DNA of 64,000 nucleotides. It comes from CBDCBA01 sp965214125 (GTDB lineage Bacteria > Planctomycetota > Phycisphaerae > Tepidisphaerales > Tepidisphaeraceae). Shown one piece after another: positions 1 through 9,339 of this stretch. The notes under the pieces were generated by a model. The model saw nothing but the letters and a program-made list of their open reading frames with translations. It was not told where the DNA came from and made no database searches. The position numbers and the translations under genes are program-made. The number at the start of each line of letters is the position of its first letter. Position 1 is the first letter of the stretch. The DNA lies in assembly GCA_965214125.1 (NCBI GenBank), contig CBDCBA010000027.1:434001-498000 (forward strand). Direction: 5' to 3'.

Positions 1-79
1 GCAAAAGGCGTACGCCGGCGTCGACCGCATCGACTTTGCCGGCGCGGTCGTGCGCCGCGACATCGGGCAATCGACATGA
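1..79 (+). CDS. purD: Phosphoribosylamine-glycine ligase, C-terminal end (partial)
   Basis: Only the last 25 codons are inside the window, read from base 2 to a TGA at 77-79. The tail contains VDRIDFAGAVVRRDIG, which resembles the usual PurD C-terminus (a VDxIxFxGxxxRRDIG pattern). PurD joins glycine to phosphoribosylamine in the second step of purine synthesis in the cytoplasm. Its stop overlaps the ATG of the next gene (ATGA), so the two are probably translationally coupled. The call rests on a short tail, so confidence is moderate. Confidence 0.6.
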   Translation, partial: QKAYAGVDRIDFAGAVVRRDIGQST

Positions 80-1848
80 CGCGCGCCCGTCGGTTTGGCA
101 TCGCGTCGCTGTTGGCCTTCGCGATCGCGGGGGCGCTGTGGCCGTCGCTTCGGTGGGTGGAGCTCTCCAACGGCAGCGAGCAACTCGTTGCTGCCGCCGC
201 CCTGGAGAGCCAGCGCGACGGCTCGTGGCCGCGTCGCCTCGTGCCGACGCTCAACGAGAACCCCCGCCTACGCAAGCCCCCGCCGGCGACTTGGCTCGGC
301 ATGCTCGTCGTGCCAACCTCCGAAGCGCGAGCGCTCGCGACCGGTCCAATCAACGACAGCGCCTACGCCTGGGCGGCCGTCAAGATGCGAACAATAGCCT
401 TGCTCGCGGGCGTGCTGATGCTGCTCGGAACCTTCGCGCTCGCGGGCATCCTCACCTCCTTGCAGCTACGGGACGAGAACACAAATGCGTTCGTTCCACT
501 CGTCGCCCTGGCGATCTGCGGTTCGACGTTCTTTTGGATTGAGCAGTCGATCCGCCTGACTACCGACATTGCGCTCGCGGCGTGCGTCGTCTGGGCCAAC
601 GTCGGCCTCGCCGCCGCCTTGCTCCGCGGCCGCTGGTGGACCGGCCTCGCCGGCGCGGGAATCGCGATCGGTTTAAGCATTCTCGTCAAGGGCCCCGTCG
701 GACTCGTCCAAACCGCGCTACCCGCCCTTGCTATTCTCCCGTTTTTAAGAGGTAGCTGCGGGATTACATCCCGCAGTCGTGGCGCGTACACGGGTGCGAT
801 TGCCCTCGGCACCACCCTGTGTATCGCGATCGCCCTGCCGTGGTTTCTCTACGTCCTGCGCCAGTACCCTGAGGCACGGGAGATCTGGTTCCAGGAAGTT
901 GCACGCACGGACGAGGAGGTGCCGCCGAGCAAGCCGTGGGCGTTCTTGGCGTTTTTCGGGCTGGTCGTGCCTTGGACGCCGTTCATCGTGCTGGGCCTGC
1001 TGACGGGCCTCACGGAACTGGCGCGGCGGCTAGGCGCAAGGGCGCGTTGGCTGCGGCGTGGCCGATCCTTCGCGCGGCTGCGCGGGCCGGGGATGGTCTA
1101 CGCGCTGCTGATGATCCTGGTCCCGCTGGCGATCATGCTGCTGGTCCGCGACAAGAAGGACCGCTACCTGCTGCCCCTGCTCCCGCCGGCCTGCATCCTG
1201 GCGGCCGAGGCGGTGCGACTCGTCTTTCGCGACCAGCACAGACGGCCGACGGGCGCGATGATCCTCTTCAGCCTGCACCACGCGATTCTCCTCGCCTTCT
1301 GCATCGGCGTGCCGATCGCGATGATGCTGCTCGCGCGCGACGAGTACGTGGACGATATCCCGTGGCTGGCGACGACGGTGGCGGTTCCCCTGGCGGTCGG
1401 CGGCGGCTTCTTATGGATCGGCTCGCTCCTCGCCCATCGCCGGTTGGGGCAGCTCGGTTTCGTCACGGGGACCGTAACGTGCGTGCTATTCGCGGCGAAC
1501 GTTTTCCTCGCCGGCTACTCGAACGCGCGCGAGGCGCAGGCGGATTTGAAGCCGATCGCCGAGGCGGTGCGCCGCGTGGTGCCCTCGGCGTCACTCTGGC
1601 ATGCCGGCGAGGGTCCGCTGCCCCCGGACCTGCCGATCTACGCCGGCCGCCCGGTGCGGGCGATGCCGCGCGAGGACCTTGGGCAACTCGACCCATCGAC
1701 GCCCCACGTCTGGGTCGTCCGCCAGCGTCGGAGCGACGTAGACCCCGAACCCGCCGCCCCTCCTGGCTTCCGCCTGCTGACGACGGCGCGGCGTGACCGG
1801 AGCATTTGGTGGGCGTTCGTGCGTGAGCCATTGCCTTCTGCGAACTGA
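76..1848 (+). CDS. GT39/ArnT-like membrane glycosyltransferase
   Basis: A 590-residue polytopic membrane protein. The N-terminus is a signal-anchor helix, followed by a luminal or periplasmic loop with NENPRLRKPPPATWLG. This matches the RKPPxxxW loop seen in PMT/ArnT-type (GT39 or GT83) transferases that move sugars from polyprenyl-phosphate carriers. About ten further hydrophobic helices follow, then a soluble C-terminal domain of about 100 residues. Family knowledge suggests it glycosylates a lipid or protein outside the cytoplasmic membrane; the acceptor cannot be read from the sequence. The ATG overlaps the purD stop, and a flippase gene follows, consistent with a surface-glycan role. Confidence 0.75.
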   Translation: MTRARRFGIASLLAFAIAGALWPSLRWVELSNGSEQLVAAAALESQRDGSWPRRLVPTLNENPRLRKPPPATWLGMLVVPTSEARALATGPINDSAYAWAAVKMRTIALLAGVLMLLGTFALAGILTSLQLRDENTNAFVPLVALAICGSTFFWIEQSIRLTTDIALAACVVWANVGLAAALLRGRWWTGLAGAGIAIGLSILVKGPVGLVQTALPALAILPFLRGSCGITSRSRGAYTGAIALGTTLCIAIALPWFLYVLRQYPEAREIWFQEVARTDEEVPPSKPWAFLAFFGLVVPWTPFIVLGLLTGLTELARRLGARARWLRRGRSFARLRGPGMVYALLMILVPLAIMLLVRDKKDRYLLPLLPPACILAAEAVRLVFRDQHRRPTGAMILFSLHHAILLAFCIGVPIAMMLLARDEYVDDIPWLATTVAVPLAVGGGFLWIGSLLAHRRLGQLGFVTGTVTCVLFAANVFLAGYSNAREAQADLKPIAEAVRRVVPSASLWHAGEGPLPPDLPIYAGRPVRAMPREDLGQLDPSTPHVWVVRQRRSDVDPEPAAPPGFRLLTTARRDRSIWWAFVREPLPSAN

Positions 1849-1924
1849 GATGTGGGCAGACAGATCGTGCGATGAAGGCCACCCTGCGTCGCGTGGCGAC
1901 GCAGCTACCGGTACGGTTTGGGGC

Positions 1925-3361
1925 GTGACGGGAGCGGCGACAACTTCGACGCGCGGCGACCTGATTGCGGCGTACGCCGCGACGGGGGCGAAGGTGCTGT
2001 CGTGGGTGGTCGCGGCGGCGGTGGTGTACCGCACGCTCGGCGAGGCGGCGTTCGCGGTGCTGGCGATGACGCGGGCGACGCTGGGCCTCCTGAACTACAC
2101 CACCTTCGGCCTCGGCCCGGCGCTGACGCGGCTGGTGGCGGAACGGGAGGCGGCACTGCTCGACGTGGAGCCCGTTCAGCAGCCCGTGCAGCACGACATC
2201 ACGAGTATGTCCGCGCTCGACTACTTCCCGGCAAATCGACCATCCCGACCGGTTCCACCAGCTCGCGTGACGACGTTGCGGCCCTCCGACCCGCGCAGTC
2301 CTGCTTCCCTACTTTCGACCGCAGGCAAGCTTTTGCTGGCCCTGTTTGTCATCGCGTTCCCGTTGCTCAGCCTCTACGCGAATCACTTCGACATAATCCA
2401 CAATGTTCCTCGGGAAGTCACCGGCCTCGCGCCGTTTGTGTTCCTGCTCGCGGCCGGCATGGCGACGCGGTTGGCCGGCGACGCCCTTGGCGGCGTCACA
2501 CAGGGAATGGGGCGAGTCTCACCAGATCAGGTGCTCGCCGCGTTCGCCGAACTGTTGTGGCCGGCCCTGCTGTTCGCGATTGTCTTGGGCGAGCCGTCCA
2601 TGCTCACCATTCAGTGGGTCGCCGGCACCTACGCGATCTCGGGTACGGTTGGAATGCTCCTGCGGTACCAGCGTGCGAAAGACGCTGTCGGCTGGGATCG
2701 CAATGTCCGGCCGCGGCCAAGCTTCGCGCAAACCCGCCTGCTCCTCCTCACCGGCGGCCTTGTCACGCTTGGCAACGCGGCGGATTTTCTCTATGCGCCG
2801 ATCGATTACCTCATCCTCAACCGCCTCGTCGACCCGCTCAGCCCGGCCGTCTACGCGCCGTCGATTCAGGTGGACGCGGCCATTCTCATCTTCACAACGG
2901 CCGTCGCCACCGTCGCCCTGCCGTCGGCGGCGCGGCTGCACGCGAAGGGCGATCTCGGCGGCGTCTGGCGAAGCTACGTGCGCGGCTCGCTGCTGGCCGG
3001 TGGGGTGGCTATGGGGGCGAGCGCGGTCGCGTGGGCCGTCTCGCCGTGGGCGTTCGAGCTGTGGCTTGGCGACGATTTGCCGGCGACGCGGGCCATCCTG
3101 CCGTGGGTGCTGCTGCACACGATTCTCGGCAGCGCCGCCGGCGTCGGGCGGGCGACGCTCATCGCCGTCGGTCGGCCGGGGCTGTACGCGGGCATCGTCC
3201 TCGTCGCCGGCCTCGTGAACGCCGGCATCAGCGTTGGCCTCGTCCATTTTGGCTGGGGCATTCGGGGCGTGATTGCCGGCACCGTCATCAGCGTCGCGCT
3301 GCGCTGCCTGATCGCCTTGCCGTGGGCGATTGCCCGAGCGACGCGTTCCGCGCAGACATAG
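1925..3361 (+). CDS. Polysaccharide/lipid flippase of the MATE/Wzx superfamily
   Basis: About 478 residues with 12 or so hydrophobic segments. It begins with an oligosaccharide-flippase-like stretch (GDLIAAYAATGAKVLSWVV), in which the first helices are followed by a long helix-rich transporter core. A hydrophilic Pro/Arg/Ser insert at about residues 85-130 interrupts the early helices. Family members move undecaprenyl-linked glycans across the inner membrane, which fits the upstream GT39-like gene. I chose the GTG at 1925 because homology-like sequence begins there; the frame stays open upstream and an ATG at 1850 is the alternative. A perfect hairpin follows directly after the stop. Confidence 0.72.
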   Translation: MTGAATTSTRGDLIAAYAATGAKVLSWVVAAAVVYRTLGEAAFAVLAMTRATLGLLNYTTFGLGPALTRLVAEREAALLDVEPVQQPVQHDITSMSALDYFPANRPSRPVPPARVTTLRPSDPRSPASLLSTAGKLLLALFVIAFPLLSLYANHFDIIHNVPREVTGLAPFVFLLAAGMATRLAGDALGGVTQGMGRVSPDQVLAAFAELLWPALLFAIVLGEPSMLTIQWVAGTYAISGTVGMLLRYQRAKDAVGWDRNVRPRPSFAQTRLLLLTGGLVTLGNAADFLYAPIDYLILNRLVDPLSPAVYAPSIQVDAAILIFTTAVATVALPSAARLHAKGDLGGVWRSYVRGSLLAGGVAMGASAVAWAVSPWAFELWLGDDLPATRAILPWVLLHTILGSAAGVGRATLIAVGRPGLYAGIVLVAGLVNAGISVGLVHFGWGIRGVIAGTVISVALRCLIALPWAIARATRSAQT

Positions 3362-3385
3362 GCCTCGCGCCGAAGCGCGAGGCCT
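3360..3385. terminator. Perfect 11-bp hairpin between convergent genes
   Basis: Bases 3360-3370 pair with 3375-3385 around a CGAA loop, starting at the last base of the flippase stop codon. There is no T-run on either side, so it is a terminator-like structure rather than a classic intrinsic terminator. It lies between two convergent genes and could serve both strands. Confidence 0.55.
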
Positions 3386-3439
3386 GCAAAACTCCCTCCC
3401 GGAGCGGAAAGCGGGCATCACCCGCAGTCGAGGCGAGCC

Positions 3440-4798
3440 TTAGTTGCCGCCGGAGTTCTCCATGTCGTTGCCGCCCATCTCGTTGCCGCCCATGTCGCTG
3501 CCGGGGCGCTGGTTCTGGCCCTGCTGCGAATCGACGGGCTTGAGAACGAGGATCAGCAACTGCTGCATCTCTTGCTGGCGCTGCTGGTTGGCCTGCATGG
3601 AGCGGCGGGCACTGTCGCTGGCCATCTGGCCGCCCTGGCTCGACTGCATGTCGCCGCTGCGCGAGGCGTACTGGTCCTGCAGGCCCTGGCGCATGCTCTG
3701 CTGGCTCGACTCGAAGACGTACTCGCGGTCGAAGTCGCTGCCGCGGCTTTGGCCCATCTCGCCGAGACGCGCCTGCTGGCTGCCGGACGTGCCGACGTCG
3801 CTGCTGCGGAAGTCGCCGTAGCCGGCCTGCTGGGCCTCACGGTCGAGGCGTTGGCGGTCCTGCTCAACGCGACGGTTCTGCTGCTGAGCGTACTGCTTCA
3901 CGCGCTCGTTCTGCGCGTTCTTCGACGCCATGTCGTTCAACTGCTGCTCGTAGTTGAGATTCTGGGCGCGCTGCTGGTAGTAGCGCTCCGCCGGGTCATC
4001 GCTGAAGCGGAAGTTGCTGCCCATCTGCTCGCCCGACCGGTTGCTCTCACGACCGCTCGCGAGCTTGGCGTTGCCGCCCATATCGCTCTGGTACTCGTCG
4101 GACAGGCGGGCGAGCTCGCGGGCGTCCTTGTGGACCTTCTCGTGGTGCTTCTGCAACTTCGGCAGCACGGCCTCGACGTAGGCGAGCACCTGCTTGTTCT
4201 CGACGTGCTCCTTCGCCCAGGCGTGCTCAAGAATCGCCATGCGGTGGCCGGCGTCCTGCGAGAAGACGTAGGCCTTATCGAACTCCTTGCCCTGCTTCTT
4301 CTTCAGCGCGTCGAGCTTCGTCTGGAAGACGGGCTCGAGCTCGGGCTCCTGCGCGATCTCGATGTCGGCGTCCTTCGCTTCCTGGCGCAGTTTCTCGAGC
4401 GCGTCATTGTGGTCCTTCTCGATCATCTTGGCCAGATCCTTCACGTCCTGCCCCTGGGCCTGCTGCTGCGCGAGCTTGGCGGCCTCGATCTCGAACTGGT
4501 TGGCGCAGGCGGTGTACATGAACCACTTCTCGAGCTCCTGCTGCGAGAGGGTCTGCTTCTCGGCCGGCTGGCGATCGGTGTCGCTCTGGCCGTTCATCCG
4601 ATCGTTCCTCTGGCCTCGGTTGGCCTGGTCCTCGTCGCCGTCGAGGTAGCCGTCATCCTCCTCGGCCCCTCCCTGCGTCTGGCCCTGGATGATGACCGGG
4701 CCGTCCTCGTCGACGGAATCCTGCGCCAGCGCGAAGCCGGCCGGAAGGGCGACGGACAGGGCGGCGGTAACGATGGCAATGTGCGTGGTGCGGTTCAT
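3440..4798 (-). CDS. Secreted DUF4142 domain protein with Gln/Met/Ser-rich tail
   Basis: A 452-residue protein with a Sec signal peptide (MNRTTHIAIVTAALSVALPA, cleavage likely after FALA). A DUF4142 ferritin-like helical bundle follows at about residues 90-235: a YTACANQFEIEAAKLA start, a KDHNDALEKL centre and a KHHEKVHKDARELA end. The second half is low-complexity and rich in Gln, Ser, Met and Asp, with a weaker repeat of the same helical pattern (FDREYVFESSQQSM). DUF4142 proteins are exported and their role is mostly unknown. The start at 4798 is set by an AGGAG site just upstream. A long ORF on the opposite strand is a codon-bias shadow. Confidence 0.8.
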   Translation of the reverse strand: MNRTTHIAIVTAALSVALPAGFALAQDSVDEDGPVIIQGQTQGGAEEDDGYLDGDEDQANRGQRNDRMNGQSDTDRQPAEKQTLSQQELEKWFMYTACANQFEIEAAKLAQQQAQGQDVKDLAKMIEKDHNDALEKLRQEAKDADIEIAQEPELEPVFQTKLDALKKKQGKEFDKAYVFSQDAGHRMAILEHAWAKEHVENKQVLAYVEAVLPKLQKHHEKVHKDARELARLSDEYQSDMGGNAKLASGRESNRSGEQMGSNFRFSDDPAERYYQQRAQNLNYEQQLNDMASKNAQNERVKQYAQQQNRRVEQDRQRLDREAQQAGYGDFRSSDVGTSGSQQARLGEMGQSRGSDFDREYVFESSQQSMRQGLQDQYASRSGDMQSSQGGQMASDSARRSMQANQQRQQEMQQLLILVLKPVDSQQGQNQRPGSDMGGNEMGGNDMENSGGN

Positions 4799-5024
4799 GG
4801 AGAGCTCCTGATTCAAGGGTGCGGTGCGGTTTCGGGCGCCGCCACGGCAGCGACGCCGCCTTTGCAGGTAACAACTGCTGCGCCAACGAAACTCGATATG
4901 TGCAGAACGACAGATTTCCGCGATTGAACGGGCCATCCGACAAAGCGTCGCCGTAGCCGCCGCCGCTTTGGAGCGGCTCAGGCGTCGCGCGGCGCGACCG
5001 CGTGGCCGGGGCGGGTACGCTGGT

Positions 5025-6228
5025 ATGCCGCAATGCCCGACCCAACTGACCATTCCCGATATCCTCCTTCAGCACGCGACCACGCTTCGCCGCGCGCTGC
5101 AACCGCATCCCCGAGCTCGGCTACGGCGAGCACGACACCGCGGCCATTGTTCGCAAGGAACTCGACCGCCTCGGCATCGGGTACGTCGCCGGGCCGGAAG
5201 ATGCACCGACGGCCACGATTGCCACGCTCGGCGAGGTGAACAAGCCGTGCGTGCTCCTCCGGGCCGACATCGACGCCTTGCCGATCATGGAGGCCACGGG
5301 TGTCCGACACGCCAGCACGCGCGACGGCGTGATGCACGCCTGCGGTCACGATGGTCACACGGCCAACCTGCTCGGCGTCGCGGCGATGCTGAAGGAGGAG
5401 GCGGCCACGTTGCCGGTTTGCGTGAAGCTCGTCTGGCAGCCGGCCGAAGAGGGCGGCGGCGGCGGGCGGCGACTGGTCGAGGCGGGCGTGCTCGACGAGA
5501 CGGAGCAATTTGGCCCGAAGGTCGTTGCCGCGTTCGGCCTGCACGGGTGGCCGGTCTTGCCCGTGGGCATGGTTTCAACCCGTCCCGGCCCGCTGCTGGC
5601 GGCGACGGACACGTTCGAACTAATCTTCCGCGGCACCGGCGGGCACGCGGCGTTCCCGCACTTCACGAACGATCCCCTCGCCACCGCCGCCACGGCCGTC
5701 GTGACATTGCAGCAGTTCGTCAGCCGCGAGCTCGACCCGACCGAGCCGGCGGTGCTGAGCGTCACGCAGTTCCACGCCGGCTCCGCCCGCAACGTGATCG
5801 CGCCCGAGGCGGTCATCGCCGGCACCTGCCGCACGCTGACGCCGGAGACGCGCATCGCGGCGAAGGCGGCCTTGGAACGCCGCGTCCGCTGCATCGCCGA
5901 GGCCGGCCGCTGCACGCTCGACTTCGACTGGACCGACGGCTACCCGCCGACGGTGAACGATCCCGCCATGGCCGACTACGTGCGGGCGGTCGCGGGTGAT
6001 CGCTTTTTGCCCGCCGACCGCCCGGCGATGGGCGGCGAGGACTTCAGCTACTTTCTGGAAAAGGTGCCCGGCTGCTTCTTCCTGATCGGCCTGCTCCCCG
6101 AAGGTCGCGACAATTCCCCGGCCCTGCACACCGCGGGCTTTGACTTCACCGACGCGGCGCTGGAAACGGGCATCAGCATGATGCTGGAGCTCGTCCATCG
6201 CTTCGACCCGGCGTCGGTTAAGCTGTAG
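5025..6228 (+). CDS. M20 family amidohydrolase (hippurate/IAA-amino acid hydrolase-like), frameshifted
   Basis: The reading frame from the ATG at 5025 gives a normal N-terminus ending ...RRALQPHP. After a run of four C (5109-5112) the expected HPELGYGEHDTA continuation is found only one frame over. It then runs intact to 6228 with LRADIDALP, the zinc site ACGHDGHTANLLG, WQPAEEGGGGG and the C-terminal GGEDFSYFLEKVPG. One extra C therefore splits the gene. An ATG at 5236 would yield only a protein lacking about 75 residues of the catalytic domain. The family removes amide-linked groups from amino-acid conjugates. Either a sequencing error or a recent pseudogene is possible. Confidence 0.75.
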
Positions 6229-6246
6229 CATTCGCAGAGGTGCCGC

Positions 6247-6864
6247 ATGAACATGATCTTGACGCAACGCCCGCCCGTCACCCCACCGAAGCCGGCTGTG
6301 CCGACCCGGCATCGGATGACGGTGCGCGAGATGATGACGCTCGTGGAGGCGGGCATGTTGGAAGGCCACGTTGAACTCGTTGATGGGGAACTGATCGATA
6401 TGCCGGGGCAAGGAAACTACCACGCGGTGGGGATGAGCAACGCTTACGACCTGCTTCGCCCACTTTGGCCAAGGCCGCGGTTTATCCGCACACAGAGCAC
6501 TCACCGATTTGCGGACATTCAGGCGCCCGAGCCCGACCTTGCGATGCTCGATCGTGAGCCGATCGACGGGGCATTGATTGATGAGAGGCCCCGCTTGGTG
6601 ATCGAGATCAGCGACAGCACACTCGCCACGGATTTGGGCCGCAAAAAGCTCGACTACGCCCGCTTCGGCGTGCCGGAGTATTGGGTGCTCGACCTCCGCC
6701 GCCGCCGGCTGTACGTCTTTCGTGAGCCAGATACCACCGCCACGGAGGCCGTCGCCGCGTGGGGGCACGAGCAGATTCTCACCCACGGCGACTCCCTTGC
6801 CGCCCTTTGCATGCCGGATGTCCCGATCCGAGTCGCGGACCTGATCGACGGCCCCGGCGCCTAG
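6247..6864 (+). CDS. Uma2 family (DUF820) PD-(D/E)XK nuclease-like protein
   Basis: A 205-residue protein with the usual Uma2 layout: TVREMMTLVEAGMLEGHVELVDGELIDM near the N-terminus (split here by no gaps), a PEPDLAML strand with the acidic residue, LVIEISDST, and KLDYARFGVPEYWVLD. These correspond to the restriction-endonuclease fold with D-(D/E)-x-(S/K)-type active residues. The family is expanded in planctomycetes and cyanobacteria, and its cellular role is not settled. It starts 18 bases after the amidohydrolase. Its TAG stop shares a CTAG tetranucleotide with the stop of the convergent gene. Confidence 0.85.
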   Translation: MNMILTQRPPVTPPKPAVPTRHRMTVREMMTLVEAGMLEGHVELVDGELIDMPGQGNYHAVGMSNAYDLLRPLWPRPRFIRTQSTHRFADIQAPEPDLAMLDREPIDGALIDERPRLVIEISDSTLATDLGRKKLDYARFGVPEYWVLDLRRRRLYVFREPDTTATEAVAAWGHEQILTHGDSLAALCMPDVPIRVADLIDGPGA

Positions 6865-7478
6865 CGCACCGGCAAGCGCAGCAGGCGGCGAAGCGACGCC
6901 TCGGCCGAGCGCAGATCCGATTCGCTATCGGCCGCGTCGGCGTTGATGGAGGCGACGCCGCCGTTGGCGCGGTCGATCGCGACCGTCACCCGGTTCCGCC
7001 GCACCCCCACCACGCCCACCGACTCGGCCAGTATGGACGGCGACACGTGCAGCCGCAGGTCGACCGCACGCTCCGGCCCGACCAGCGGCACATGGGCCGT
7101 CCGCTCCGGGGGCGACCGGCCTTCGATGTCGCTCAGGCGAATGGTCCAGCCGACGACGCGGCCGTCGCGATGAAGGGGCTCCGCCAGCAGGATCGACGCC
7201 TCCGTCGTGCCGCCGGCGTATGCGACGAACAGGCCGCCGCTCAGCAGGAACAGCGGCGCTGTCGCGAGGATCGGAACCCCCGCGAGCGCCCCGGTCAACG
7301 CGACGCCGCCGACCAGCAGGCCGGCGATCGGCTTGGCCAGCCCGTTGCCTGGCGGCATGAGCGGGCGGCGGAACCCTTCCCCTTCCAGCACGCTGACCGC
7401 GCCGGCATATTCCAGCGTCGGCGCGGCCTCGCCGGTGTCCGGCAGCAACTCGGCATCCAGCACAGGTGCGTCGCCCAC
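6861..7478 (-). CDS. Unknown membrane protein
   Basis: 205 residues starting at a GTG (7476-7478). The first 45 residues are acidic. Two close hydrophobic segments follow (KPIAGLLVGGVALTGAL and ILATAPLFLLSGGLFVAYAG, about residues 48-88), and then a mixed alpha/beta domain predicted to sit on one side of the membrane. The family is not recognised. It is divergent from proS with a gap of 34 bases, so the two genes must share a very short promoter region. Its stop overlaps that of the Uma2 gene in a palindromic CTAG. Confidence 0.55.
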   Translation of the reverse strand: MGDAPVLDAELLPDTGEAAPTLEYAGAVSVLEGEGFRRPLMPPGNGLAKPIAGLLVGGVALTGALAGVPILATAPLFLLSGGLFVAYAGGTTEASILLAEPLHRDGRVVGWTIRLSDIEGRSPPERTAHVPLVGPERAVDLRLHVSPSILAESVGVVGVRRNRVTVAIDRANGGVASINADAADSESDLRSAEASLRRLLRLPVR

Positions 7479-7512
7479 GCCCGCAGCATAACGCTGCTAC
7501 CGTGCTCGTCCC

Positions 7513-9339
7513 ATGCGCTGGAGCCAAACGCTCATCCCGACCCAGAAACAGGACCCGCACGACGCGACGATCGCGAGCCACAAGCTGCTCGTCCGCGGCG
7601 GCTTCGTGCGGCAACTTTCCGCCGGTCACTACACGTTTTTGCCGCTGGGCTGGCGCGTGATGCGCAAGATCATGGCGATCATCCGCGAGGAGATGGAGGC
7701 CGCCGGCGCCGTCGAGGTGAGTTTGCCGTGCATGCAGCCGATCGAGCTGTGGCAGGAAAGCGGCCGCGACCAAAAGTACGGCGACGACATGTTCCGCCTC
7801 ACGGACCGCCGCGACGCGAGGCAGGCGCTGGCGCCGACGCACGAGGAGAGCGTGACGGAGTTCGTGCGGGCGTTCGTCAACAGCTACAAGCAGCTTCCGC
7901 TGAACGTCTTCCAGATCCAAACGAAGTTCCGCGACGAGCCCCGCCCCCGCAGCGGCCTTTTGCGCGTGCGCGAGTTCCTGATGAAGGACGCCTACAGCCT
8001 CGACGCGACGCAGGAAGGGCTGGACGAAAGCTTCAACGCGATGTTCGGGGCCTACAAGAAGATCTACGCCCGCTGTGGCGTGCCGGCGATTGCAGTGGAT
8101 GCGGACAGCGGTGCGATCGGCGGCAGCGAGAGTGTGGAATTTACGGTGCCGTGTGCGGCGGGTGAAGACATCGTTCTTTCCAGCGACAAGGGCAACTACG
8201 CCGCAAACGTCGAGAAGGCGGCGACGGGGGAGCGCTCCCACAACTTCGGAGGTGAGCCGACGGGGGAGCTAGAGAAGGTTCACACGCCGGGCATGAAAAC
8301 CATCGATGAGGTGTCGAAATACATGAAGGTGAAGGCGCAGCGTATGCTCAAAACGCGGCTTTATCGAGCAGGCGTTCAGTGGGTTCTTGCCGTCGTTCGC
8401 GGTGATCATGATGTCAATGATGCGAAAGTCGTTTCGGCCGTGCGTGAGGCGAAGCTAGTCCTAGATCGCGTAACGGTTGAAGTCGCCGATGAAGCAGAGG
8501 CAGTTCGTGAGGGAATGCCTGTTGGCTTCCTCGGTCCAACGACGGCCGACAAGAAGAAGCATGTGCATCTAGTGGTCGACCCGGACGCCGCCGAAGGCGG
8601 GAAGTTCTGGGTCACGGGCGCGAACGAGGTCGACTATCACTTCAAGCACTTTCATTGGCGACGCGACTGCAACAGCGTGTCATTCCTGCACTACACCGGC
8701 CGGGATCAGGAGGGCAAACACGTCTCCGGCTGGGAAGACAACGAACCGCTCGTCGCCGACATCCGCGACGCCGTCGACGGCGACCCGTCGCCACTGAACG
8801 ACGGCGGCGTGTTGAGGGAGTCCCGCGGCGTCGAGGTCGGGCACGTCTTCAAGCTCGGGACCGTCTACAGCGAGGCGATGGGGGCCACGTTCCTCGACGA
8901 GAACAACACGGAACAGCCGGTCATCATGGGCTGCTACGGCATCGGCGTCGGCCGCATCGCGCTGTCGGCCGTCGAGGTGTTCCACGACGACCGCGGCATC
9001 CAGTGGCCGGCGAGCATCGCGCCGTTCGAGGTCGTTGTTACCCCGATCAAGTACGACGGCGACGCGAAGGCCAAGGCGGACGAGTTGTACGAAGCGCTCA
9101 AGGCCAAAGGCGTCGATGTGCTGCTCGACGACCGCGACGACCGCCCCGGCAGCAAGTTTGCCGATGCCGATTTGATCGGCATCCCCCTCCGCCTCGTCGT
9201 CGGCGACCGCGGGCTGGCGAACGGCGTGGTCGAGTTGAAAGACCGCAAGACCGGCGACACGAGCGACGTGCCGGTCGGTGAGGCCGTCGAGCGCGTCGTC
9301 ACCCGGCTCGACGAGTTGAAGCACGCGATCCGCCCGTAG
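7513..9339 (+). CDS. proS: Proline-tRNA ligase
   Basis: A 608-residue bacterial-type ProRS that charges tRNA-Pro. The order is as expected: catalytic core with motif 1 (EVSLPCMQPIELWQESGR), motif 2 (FRDEPRPRSGLLRVREF), an inserted editing domain at about residues 225-400, motif 3 (GIGVGRIALSAVEVFHDD) and the C-terminal anticodon-binding domain (ending ...LDELKHAIRP). The start MRWSQTLIPTQ aligns with the family start. Codon use in the editing insert (about 8270-8590) is visibly less GC-biased than the flanks, which suggests local exchange or different constraint. A hairpin begins at the last base of the stop codon. Confidence 0.95.
   Translation: MRWSQTLIPTQKQDPHDATIASHKLLVRGGFVRQLSAGHYTFLPLGWRVMRKIMAIIREEMEAAGAVEVSLPCMQPIELWQESGRDQKYGDDMFRLTDRRDARQALAPTHEESVTEFVRAFVNSYKQLPLNVFQIQTKFRDEPRPRSGLLRVREFLMKDAYSLDATQEGLDESFNAMFGAYKKIYARCGVPAIAVDADSGAIGGSESVEFTVPCAAGEDIVLSSDKGNYAANVEKAATGERSHNFGGEPTGELEKVHTPGMKTIDEVSKYMKVKAQRMLKTRLYRAGVQWVLAVVRGDHDVNDAKVVSAVREAKLVLDRVTVEVADEAEAVREGMPVGFLGPTTADKKKHVHLVVDPDAAEGGKFWVTGANEVDYHFKHFHWRRDCNSVSFLHYTGRDQEGKHVSGWEDNEPLVADIRDAVDGDPSPLNDGGVLRESRGVEVGHVFKLGTVYSEAMGATFLDENNTEQPVIMGCYGIGVGRIALSAVEVFHDDRGIQWPASIAPFEVVVTPIKYDGDAKAKADELYEALKAKGVDVLLDDRDDRPGSKFADADLIGIPLRLVVGDRGLANGVVELKDRKTGDTSDVPVGEAVERVVTRLDELKHAIRP

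Noticed and set aside
3572..4927. A 451-codon open frame on the plus strand opposite the DUF4142 gene, very rich in Leu, Val and Ala.
   Set aside because: It is the mirror of Gln/Glu/Asp-rich codons in a GC-rich gene. It has no ribosome site and no recognisable motif, while the minus-strand protein has a signal peptide and a known domain.
5236..6228. A complete, shorter amidohydrolase starting at the ATG at 5236.
   Set aside because: The catalytic domain would lack its first strands and helix, and the missing part is found upstream in another frame, so a frameshift explains it better.
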